This document shows positions 9,850-17,770 of a stretch of DNA of 64,000 bases, one piece after another (position 1 is the stretch's first letter; every line of letters begins with the position of its first letter). The DNA is from Streptosporangium canum. Lineage in GTDB: Bacteria > Actinomycetota > Actinomycetes > Streptosporangiales > Streptosporangiaceae. Made by a program: the position numbers and the translations under genes. The DNA is taken from contig NZ_FOQY01000018.1 of NCBI RefSeq assembly GCF_900113865.1, positions 1 through 64,000 on the forward strand, read 5' to 3'. Under the pieces are notes generated by a model. It was not told the origin of the DNA. It searched no databases and saw only the letters and a list, made by a program, of their open reading frames with translations.

Positions 9850-10374
9850 CTACTGGCCCTCGCGGGGCGTGCCGTACACCTTGGGCTCGAAGTAGCCCTC
9901 GGGCTCGGGGGCGTAGCCGACGCTGTCACCACTTCTCGGGCGGGGGATGTCGGGGCCGGCGGCCCGCAGCTCCTCGCGCAGGTCGCGGACGCACTGGGCC
10001 AGGCCGCGGCGCCAGGCGACGAGCAGGACCAGCAGCGAGCCGCCGAACAGCCACGGCGCGCCGGCCGACAGCTTGGTCAGCATGCCCAGGCCGAGGGCCT
10101 GGACCGGCGAGGTCGCGCCCAGCGCCCGGACGGCCTCGGCGATCAGTGTGGCCGCAAAGAAGACCAGCGGCGGGGACACCACCAGCGAGAGCAGGTCCCG
10201 CCGGTTCACCAGCGCCACCGCGGCCCCGCAGCCGGCCACGAACATCAGGCCGACCAGCGCCGGCAGCCCGAGCAGAGCCTGCAGAAGACTGCCCAGCAGC
10301 GTGAACACCAGCACGGACGCCACCGCGCCCCGGGCGGTCAGCCGGATGCCGGTGCTCCGCTTCTGCTCACTCAT
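9850..10374 (-). CDS. DUF6542 membrane protein
   Basis: A 174-residue membrane protein with about four hydrophobic helices (residues 13-32, 37-55, 63-83 and 100-122) and a cytoplasmic Pro-rich tail. The start RLTARGAVASVLVFTLLGSLL is typical of the actinobacterial DUF6542 family. The function is unknown. It is convergent with ispH and followed upstream by rmuC on the same strand 134 bp away. Confidence 0.8.
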   Translation of the reverse strand: MSEQKRSTGIRLTARGAVASVLVFTLLGSLLQALLGLPALVGLMFVAGCGAAVALVNRRDLLSLVVSPPLVFFAATLIAEAVRALGATSPVQALGLGMLTKLSAGAPWLFGGSLLVLLVAWRRGLAQCVRDLREELRAAGPDIPRPRSGDSVGYAPEPEGYFEPKVYGTPREGQ

Positions 10375-10508
10375 ATGATCACCCCGCCAAGCGCCTGCCC
10401 GTCGCGTCGCTCGTCCACCAGTCGTCCCCCTCGACCTCGGCCCCTCATCGCCAGCCCTCTCCGCTCCGCCTCCAGTGTCCGGCCGGCGGCGTCTTCAGGG
10501 AACAGCTT

Positions 10509-11813
10509 CTAGGGCAGGTCGTTCGTCAACTTACCGTTCAGGCGGGAGATGAGAGGCGAGCTTGGCTCCTCTTCCCCCAGCAGTTCGGGCGAGGTCAGCG
10601 TGCGCGGCAGGTCCTCGACCGTCGCGGGCGCGTCCAGTTCGGCGTCGACCAGCCCCAGGTCGTTCAGCTTGCGCGCGCTCACCAGCACCCGTGTCTCCAG
10701 GGAGCCGACCGTCCGGTTGTAGGACTCCACCGCCCTGCCCAGTGACCGGCCCATCGCCTCCATGTTCCGTCCCATGGTGCCCAGCCGTTCGTAGAGTTCC
10801 TTGCCCAGCTCGAAGACCGCCCGCGCGTTCTCGCTGAGCGCGGCCTGCTGCCAGGCGTACTGCGCGGTGCGGAGCATGGTGATCAACGTGGTGGGCGTGG
10901 CGATGTGGATCCGCCGCCGCATGGCGTACTCCAGCAGGGCGGGGTCGCGCTCCAGGGCCGGGGCGAGGAAGGCCTCACCCGGGATGAACAGCACCATGAA
11001 CTCCGGCGCCGGGCTGAACGCCTGCCAGTAGGCCTTGGAGGCGAGCCGGTCCACGTGCTCGCGCACGTGCCGGGCGTGGGAGTCGAGCCGGGCCGACTGG
11101 TGGTCGGGATCGCCGGACTCGGCGGCCTCCAGATAGGCGGCCAGGGAGACCTTGGAGTCGACCACGATGTTCTTGCCGCCGGCCAGCCGTACGACCATGT
11201 CGGGCCGGAGCACGCCGTCGGGGGTGGTGACGCTCGCCTGCTCGTCGAAGTCGCAGTAGCGCTGCATCCCGGCGATCTCGGCGACCCTGCGGAGCTGGAG
11301 CTCCCCCCACCGGCCTCTGGCCTCCGGGCGCTGCAGGGCGCGCACCAGCGCGGTCGTCTGGACGCGGAGCTGGTCGTTGCTCTCGCGGACGACGTCGATG
11401 TGCTTGGCCAGCTCGGCGTGGGCGGCCCGCTGGCCCGACTGGGTGTCGCGCAGCTGCGTCTCGACGCGGGCCAGGGTGTCCTTCAACGGCTCGATCAGGT
11501 GCTCGACGGCCTGCTTGCGCTGCTCCAGCTCCCCGGCGGCCTCGGCCCGGCTGGAGGCCAGCCGGGTCTCGGCCAGCTCCAGGAACCGCAGGTTGTTGAC
11601 GTCGAGCGCGCGGGCGGACAGGGCCTGGAACCGCTCGGCGAGCTGTCCCTCGACGTAGGCGACCTTCTCCTCGGCGACTTTGGCCCGGGCTTCGGCCTCG
11701 GCCAGACGGGCCCCGGCATCCGCCGCCCCCGAGGAGGCACGCGCCCGGCCCAGCAGGAATCCGATCGCGAGGCCCGCGGCGAGTCCCACGGCGAGCTGGA
11801 AAGCGAGTGCCAT
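10509..11813 (-). CDS. rmuC: DNA recombination protein RmuC
   Basis: A 434-residue RmuC family protein, implicated in limiting DNA rearrangements and predicted to have a nuclease-like fold. It has an N-terminal membrane helix (LAVGLAAGLAIGFLLG), a long coiled coil at about residues 30-150, then the conserved RmuC domain (ARGRWGELQLRRVAEIAGM, VVDSKVSLAAYLEA, FIPGEAFLAPAL, IATPTTLITMLRT). ATG 11813 is preferred because it starts directly at the membrane helix. The frame is open about 34 codons further upstream with no family similarity. Confidence 0.92.
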   Translation of the reverse strand: MALAFQLAVGLAAGLAIGFLLGRARASSGAADAGARLAEAEARAKVAEEKVAYVEGQLAERFQALSARALDVNNLRFLELAETRLASSRAEAAGELEQRKQAVEHLIEPLKDTLARVETQLRDTQSGQRAAHAELAKHIDVVRESNDQLRVQTTALVRALQRPEARGRWGELQLRRVAEIAGMQRYCDFDEQASVTTPDGVLRPDMVVRLAGGKNIVVDSKVSLAAYLEAAESGDPDHQSARLDSHARHVREHVDRLASKAYWQAFSPAPEFMVLFIPGEAFLAPALERDPALLEYAMRRRIHIATPTTLITMLRTAQYAWQQAALSENARAVFELGKELYERLGTMGRNMEAMGRSLGRAVESYNRTVGSLETRVLVSARKLNDLGLVDAELDAPATVEDLPRTLTSPELLGEEEPSSPLISRLNGKLTNDLP

Positions 11814-12122
11814 GACATCCACCCCGGAATGATCGCAGGCCCGGCGGCTCCTGGCTTCCCGACACGCCTTCGGTCCCGGCCCTCGCGTCCCTTTCGCACC
11901 GTCCCGCCCCCTCACTCGACGTTCTCGTACGGGCGCGGAGGGTGGGATCCGTCGGCCGCGCGCTGCCCGCGCCCGGACGGAGAAGGCCGCCCGGACCGGG
12001 GCGCGGAGGGCGCTGTCCGGCGGGTCCGGACCGCTGTCCGAGGGCTGTGAGCGCGATGTCCACCGGCCTGTGACCTGTCTACGGCGGGTAGCACTGGGTG
12101 ATTCGCCGTAAACTCGGCTGAC
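11814..12122. other. divergent intergenic region rmuC/ychF
   Basis: A 309-bp non-coding gap. A TAAACT hexamer at 12109-12114 lies about nine bases before the ychF GTG, which fits a -10 box for a leaderless or near-leaderless ychF mRNA. No good -35 was found. Nothing else structured was seen. Confidence 0.35.
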
Positions 12123-13211
<1,089 letters not shown>

Positions 13212-13226
13212 CGTCTCACCGCGAGC

Positions 13227-13258
13227 GAACGGGCCCGGTCCTCGGACCGGGCCCGTTC
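13227..13258 (+). terminator. ychF terminator
   Basis: A perfect 14-bp stem (GAACGGGCCCGGTC and its complement) with a CTCG tetraloop, 15 bp after the ychF stop. This isolates ychF from the downstream secretion-like cluster. Confidence 0.8.
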
Positions 13259-13585
13259 TCGCATGTGGTGACGCTGCGTGACGTATTCCAGATGAATGCG
13301 CAGGTCGCGATACTCTCCCTGCCGTTTGGACAGCAATGCGTGGCGTTTGGGTAATCGGGTTACCTGTTGACCAGGCATAACACGTTTTCTTGGCGATGTG
13401 GGCAGGTAACGGGTTCTGGCAGGTTCCAGACCGGGTTTGCTCAGTCGCGAGGATGCCTGCAGCATAGGCGTGGCTTTCCTGGAACAATCGGCGAGGCGGT
13501 TAGAGTAAGTGCTTGACCATGGTTAACGGGGTCGGGAGTAATACGACACCGCGCCAACCGGGGGATGGGCGCGAGCGGAGGCAAG
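13259..13585 (+). promoter_or_regulatory. AT-richer upstream region of the Tcp/Con-like cluster
   Basis: About 330 bp without a gene, visibly less GC-rich than its surroundings. It holds an inverted repeat GGTAA-N5-TTACC at 13350-13364 and a related half-site GGTAACGGGTT near 13406. A possible promoter has TTGACC at 13513-13518 and TAATAC at 13539-13544, but the 20-base spacer is longer than ideal. The single long leader before a same-strand cluster suggests regulated transcription. Confidence 0.4.
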
Positions 13586-14620
13586 ATGGCTCGAAGGGCA
13601 ACGGTCCAGCGTGATCCTCGGATCGCTGGCGACCCTGAGCCGTCGGCGTACCCGGAGGCGTCCTACGACCCCGATCTCACCGGCGCTCCGGCGCGCGGGC
13701 GGGGTGCGCCGGTCCGGAGCCGATGGTCCGGCGGAGGCGGACGCTGGCTGATATGGACCGGCAGGGCGGTGCTCTGGGCGTTAATAGTGGTCATCGTGGT
13801 GAACGGGGTCCGTGCACCTTTTGAGCGTTTCACCCGGCAGAACACCGCAGGCGGGTCCGCCCCCGTTTCGGCGGACAGCGAATTCCCGGTCAGCCGGGCG
13901 ACCTCTTTCGCCAGCCAGTTCGCCGCCGTCTATCTGAATTTCGAGGCCGTCCGTTCCCAGGAAAGGGCCGCGCGGCTCGCGCCCTACCTGCCCGACGGCG
14001 CCCCGCCGCAGTTCGGCTGGGACGGGCTCGGCCGGATGGCCGCCGGCGCGGTGCAGCCGTACGGCACGGAGATCGTCGACAGGGAGAACGCCGTCGTGAC
14101 CCTGGCGTTCCAGTCGGGCAGCCGCCGCCAGCTCCTGTCCGTGCCCGTGTTCCACGACGGCGAGACCGACAGGTTCGTGGTCTCCGGCCGGCCGGGGATC
14201 CTCCCCGCGCCGACGCCGGCGAATCTGCCCCAGGTGCCCGCCGGGGAGAGTGACGAGGCCGCGGAGACCGAGCTCCGCACCCCGCTGGCCGATTTCTTCA
14301 AGGCCTACGCCGCGAGCGACAACGCCTCCCTGCAGCGCTACGCCGCCGCCGGGGTCACCCTGGAGGGGTTCGGCGGCGCGTTCACCTTCGTGGAGCTCAA
14401 GAACCTCGACGTCCCCCTCGTCGGCGGCGCCACCCGCGACGTCACCGCCACGGTCGTGTGGGGCGTGCCCTCAGGCGCGTCGCCCTCCGCCGAGCCCACC
14501 CCCTCCGATCCCGGGGACATGAGCGGGAAGCTGGAGCAGGCCTACCTGCTCACCGTGGTCAAACAGGGCGACAAGTGGTTCGTCAAGGACATCCGAGGCG
14601 CGAAACGGTCTGTGGGGTAA
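13586..14620 (+). CDS. TcpC-like (VirB8-family) conjugation-type membrane protein
   Basis: About 344 residues. After a cytoplasmic Arg/Pro-rich head comes one membrane helix (WTGRAVLWALIVVIVV), then two extracytoplasmic NTF2-like domains, roughly 100-215 and 225-340 (FASQFAAVYLNF; LADFFKAYAASDNASLQRY; YLLTVVKQGDKWFVKDI). This two-domain layout is that of TcpC of clostridial pCW3 and ConB of ICEBs1, VirB8-like scaffolds of type IV secretion channels. ATG 13586 has a GGAGG at 13577-13581; an ATG seven codons earlier is an alternative. It is the first gene of the cluster, consistent with the conserved con order. Confidence 0.85.
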   Translation: MARRATVQRDPRIAGDPEPSAYPEASYDPDLTGAPARGRGAPVRSRWSGGGGRWLIWTGRAVLWALIVVIVVNGVRAPFERFTRQNTAGGSAPVSADSEFPVSRATSFASQFAAVYLNFEAVRSQERAARLAPYLPDGAPPQFGWDGLGRMAAGAVQPYGTEIVDRENAVVTLAFQSGSRRQLLSVPVFHDGETDRFVVSGRPGILPAPTPANLPQVPAGESDEAAETELRTPLADFFKAYAASDNASLQRYAAAGVTLEGFGGAFTFVELKNLDVPLVGGATRDVTATVVWGVPSGASPSAEPTPSDPGDMSGKLEQAYLLTVVKQGDKWFVKDIRGAKRSVG

Positions 14621-14756
14621 CACATGATCGAATGGTGCCGGGCCGCAGTGAACAGACCCCCCCTGATCAGCGAGTCGGCGGTGGACGGATCCGGACATGC
14701 GTGTCGCGGGCACGTGGCCGCCCGGCAAGCACGATCATGAGCACGGAGGACGAGAA

Positions 14757-15047
14757 GTGATCCTGAAGACCATCCTGCTGAGCGCGATAGAGCTCGCTCA
14801 GCCGACCTCTCCTCCGGCGGGTGTCAACACCGAGGGCCTGGCCGACTTCCTCCGCAAATTCTTCGCCCCGCTCTTCCTCGTCGTCGTCTCCGTCGTCGCG
14901 CTCTTCTTCCTCTTCACCCGTGAGATCACCAGGTTCGTGCAGTTCATCATCCTCGCCGTGGCCATCGGAGTGATCTTCTACGTGCCCAACATCATCGAGG
15001 TGACGGCCAAGGCGATCGCGGGCGCACTGGGCATCACGGGGGGTTGA
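14757..15047 (+). CDS. small two-helix membrane protein, ConC/TcpD position
   Basis: A 96-residue membrane protein: a short N-terminal hydrophobic stretch, a linker (AQPTSPPAGVNTEGLADFL), then two adjacent membrane helices (FLVVVSVVALFFLF and FIILAVAIGVIFYV). Size and position between the TcpC-like and TcpE-like genes match the small membrane component (TcpD or ConC) of Gram-positive type IV systems, although sequence similarity cannot be judged by eye. GTG 14757 has a GGAGGA at 14745-14750, six bases away. The preceding 136 bp hold no gene. Confidence 0.72.
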   Translation: MILKTILLSAIELAQPTSPPAGVNTEGLADFLRKFFAPLFLVVVSVVALFFLFTREITRFVQFIILAVAIGVIFYVPNIIEVTAKAIAGALGITGG

Positions 15048-15064
15048 GACCGCGCGTAGCGGTC
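15048..15064 (+). other. small intergenic hairpin before the TcpE-fusion gene
   Basis: GACCGC-GCGTA-GCGGTC forms a 6-bp stem with a 5-base loop directly after the stop of the small membrane protein and about 18 bp before the strong ribosome binding site of the next gene. It could tune translation or mRNA stability. Confidence 0.3.
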
Positions 15065-15093
15065 AAAGAACGAGAGGCGGAAAGGAGGAGCGT

Positions 15094-17649
15094 GTGGACC
15101 TGCCCACGTATACCAATATCTGGCGGATTGAGAAGCGGCTCTACAAGCTGTACGACCTACGGCTGCCGATGCCGCTTCCGATTGTCTGGATCGGTGTGTT
15201 CGTGGGTGTGGTGGTGCCCTGGTCACTGCTGCTCTACCTGCTAGGTCTGCCTTTCGACGCGCCCTGGCATGTGGTGTACCTGGTGCCGCCGGGGATCGTC
15301 ACCTGGCTCTCCACCCGGCCGGTGATCGAGAGCAAGAGGCTCACCGAGCTGCTCCAGTCACAGGCCCGCTACGTGGGTGAGCCGCGCACCTGGTGCCGGA
15401 TGGCCCCCGCCTCCGAGCCTTCGGAGATCAGCCTGACCGGCCGGGTCTGGCAGGCCGCGCCCCAGCGGGAGGCGCCGGTCCGGGTCAAGGCCTCCCGCAG
15501 GGCCCGGCACGCCCAGTCGAAGCGCGCCGCCGCCCGCGAGGTCCGCCCCGCGGTGGCCGCCGCCGCGGCGGCCGCGGCAGCCGCTCCGGTCGCCCGCGAA
15601 CGCACCGCCTGGGGTACGGCCGTGGCACCTCGCCGGGGCACCGCCCCGGCCCTCGGGCAGGCGGTGTCCGCCGAGGAGCCCGGAGCCGTCACATCCGCCG
15701 CGCGCGCGACCTCCGCTTCCGAGACGCACGCGCCCCCGGCCTCCGCGATACGCGCGACCTCCGCTGCCGCGGTGCCGGTCGAGGGGGTCTCCCTCGCCCC
15801 GCCTCCCGCGGCCTCCGCCGCGCTGGTCAAGGCGCAGGCCGACCCCGCGCCGGCCGCTTCGACCCCTACGACTTCTCCGGCCCCTGCCGCCGGGCAGGCC
15901 CCCGCCGGCCCGGCCGCCCCGCCCCAGCAGGCCCCGGCCGCCCCGGCCGAGCAGGCCCCGGCCGCTCCGATCGGCACCGAGGCGTTGCGGCGGCTGCGCA
16001 GGCTCGCCGCCTCGGCCGAGGCCGAGCGTGCCGTTGCGGTCCAGGCCGACCAGGGCAGGGCCCCGGCGGGCGCGGCGTCTTCGCCTCCGGCTCAGCCCGA
16101 GGTGACCGCTGAACCCGAGGCGACCGCTGAACCCGCCGAGCGTGCGGCGTCCGCCGAATCCGCGGCGTCCGCCGATCGTCTCGTGGCCGGTGAGCCCTCT
16201 GTGCCCGTTGCCGGGCCTCGTGAGTCGGCCGGGCGGCCTGAGGCCGTCCCCGGGTCGGTGGTGCCGCTTCCGCAGCGTCCCGCGGCCGTCGAGCGCGGTC
16301 CCGGGGCCGTCGAGCGGCCCGCTGCCGCCTCCGGGCCGGTGGTGCCGCTTCCGCAGCGTCCCGCTGCCGTCGAGCGGTCCGCTGCCGCCGCCGGATCCGG
16401 CGACTCCGCCGAACAGCCGCCCGCCGAACAGATGCCCGCCGATCCCCGGTTCGTCGGGCCCGCTCCGTCCCGGCGGCGTGCCGCCGAGCCGGAGGTGCAG
16501 GCGGACGAGGCGGCCGAGGGCCTGTGGGCCCGGCACCGCAAGGGGCAGCCGGCGCCGGCGGAGCAGTTCGCCGAGACGCAGAGGACGTGGCCGCAGGAGC
16601 GGCCCGGGGGGACGCCGGCGGGCGTCTCGATCCGGGCGGTCCCCGCGAGGACCGAGGCCAAGGCCGACCCGGTGATGCCCGCGGTGCCGGTGCCCAGGCC
16701 CGGTCAGGGCGAGGCCCGGGTGCGCCGGGTGGAGTCGGTCGTCGGCCGGGATTCCTCGGGGGGCTGGCGGCGGCTGGCCCAGGTGGTCATCGGGCCGGGC
16801 GCGGGCCGGATGGACGGGGCGGAGATCGACGAGGCACGGGCCAGGACGGTGTTCGGCGGCAGCCGCCGGGTGGTGGTGCTGGGCTGCACCGGCGGCGCCG
16901 GGCAGACCACGACGGCGCTCATGCTCGGTCACACTCTCGCCCGGTATCGCGAGGACCGGGTGCTCGCGGTCGACGCCAACATCGGCATCCACCCCCTGTC
17001 CAGCCGTATCCAGGGCGAATCGCCCGAGACGCTGAGCTCCCTGCTGGCCGGTCTCGACAACATCCACGGCTACCTGGGCATGCGCGCCTACACCAGCCGC
17101 TGCGCCTCCGGCCTCGAGGTCATCGCCGGTGACAGCGACTCCGGTGCCGAGCAGCGGCTCGCCGACCGCACGCTCTTCTCCGACCGGCGGCTCAGCCAGA
17201 CCATGAACATGCTGGACCGCCACTACAAGCTGATCGTCATGGACCCGGCGGCGGCGCTGGCCGCCCGGGTGCTTCCCTACGCCGACCAGCTCGTCCTGGT
17301 CGTCCCGGCCAGCGAGGACGGGCCGGACGCGGTGGCCATGACCTACGAGTGGCTCGACGGACACGGCTGCGCGGACCTCCGACGTCGCGCGATCATGGTC
17401 GTCAACGGCGTGAGCCGCCGGAGCATGGGCGACGTGGAACAGGCCGAGGCGGTCGCGCGGGGCCGGTGCCGGGCGATCGTGCGGGTGCCCTGGGAGGACG
17501 AGCTGGCCCCCGGCCGGTCGGAGCGGGTGGAGCCGTCCCATCTACGGGCGCCGGGCCGCCGGGCGTATCTCGCGCTGGCCGGCGTCGTGGTGGCGGGCTT
17601 CGGAGCGGCGCAGACGGTTCGACCCAGCGAGGAGGAATTGGCCCAGTGA
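15094..17649 (+). CDS. TcpE-family membrane domain fused to ParA/MinD-like domain
   Basis: 851 residues with three parts. Residues 1-125 are a TcpE/ConD-type domain (YTNIWRIEKRLYKLYDLRLP, two membrane helices, then a WLSTRPVIESKRL region). Residues 125-570 are a disordered Ala/Pro/Glu-rich linker with SVVPLPQRPAAVER-like repeats. Residues 585-830 are a ParA/MinD-like fold (RVVVLGCTGGAGQTTTALML, VLAVDANIGIHPLSSRI, LIVMDPAAALAARVLPYADQ, LVVPASEDG). The P-loop reads GGAGQT, so both the usual P-loop Lys and the ParA signature Lys are absent. GTG 15094 has a full AAGGAGG. The stop overlaps a following GTG. The fusion of channel and cytomotive-like domains is unusual. Confidence 0.85.
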   Translation: MDLPTYTNIWRIEKRLYKLYDLRLPMPLPIVWIGVFVGVVVPWSLLLYLLGLPFDAPWHVVYLVPPGIVTWLSTRPVIESKRLTELLQSQARYVGEPRTWCRMAPASEPSEISLTGRVWQAAPQREAPVRVKASRRARHAQSKRAAAREVRPAVAAAAAAAAAAPVARERTAWGTAVAPRRGTAPALGQAVSAEEPGAVTSAARATSASETHAPPASAIRATSAAAVPVEGVSLAPPPAASAALVKAQADPAPAASTPTTSPAPAAGQAPAGPAAPPQQAPAAPAEQAPAAPIGTEALRRLRRLAASAEAERAVAVQADQGRAPAGAASSPPAQPEVTAEPEATAEPAERAASAESAASADRLVAGEPSVPVAGPRESAGRPEAVPGSVVPLPQRPAAVERGPGAVERPAAASGPVVPLPQRPAAVERSAAAAGSGDSAEQPPAEQMPADPRFVGPAPSRRRAAEPEVQADEAAEGLWARHRKGQPAPAEQFAETQRTWPQERPGGTPAGVSIRAVPARTEAKADPVMPAVPVPRPGQGEARVRRVESVVGRDSSGGWRRLAQVVIGPGAGRMDGAEIDEARARTVFGGSRRVVVLGCTGGAGQTTTALMLGHTLARYREDRVLAVDANIGIHPLSSRIQGESPETLSSLLAGLDNIHGYLGMRAYTSRCASGLEVIAGDSDSGAEQRLADRTLFSDRRLSQTMNMLDRHYKLIVMDPAAALAARVLPYADQLVLVVPASEDGPDAVAMTYEWLDGHGCADLRRRAIMVVNGVSRRSMGDVEQAEAVARGRCRAIVRVPWEDELAPGRSERVEPSHLRAPGRRAYLALAGVVVAGFGAAQTVRPSEEELAQ

Positions 17650-17702
17650 TCCCCCGGGCGCGAGGAGACGTGGTGAACGGGCGTAACGAGGTGGGCGCGT
17701 GA
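17646..17702 (+). other. micro-ORF 1 in the TcpE-virB4 gap
   Basis: An 18-codon GTG frame whose start overlaps the TcpE-fusion stop (GTGA) and whose stop overlaps the next GTG (GTGA). It may pass ribosomes along by termination-reinitiation, or it may be chance. The peptide (MIPRARGDVVNG...) resembles nothing known to me. Confidence 0.25.
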
Positions 17703-17770
17703 GCGGGCGCGGCGGGCGAGCCGCCGGCCACGGGGACCCGGCCGCACAGCCGGCGAGGGAGGTCGTGTGA
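17699..17770 (+). other. micro-ORF 2 in the TcpE-virB4 gap
   Basis: A 23-codon GTG frame linked by GTGA overlaps both to micro-ORF 1 and to the virB4-like start at 17767. The two micro-ORFs together make the whole 120-bp gap translatable. Confidence 0.25.
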
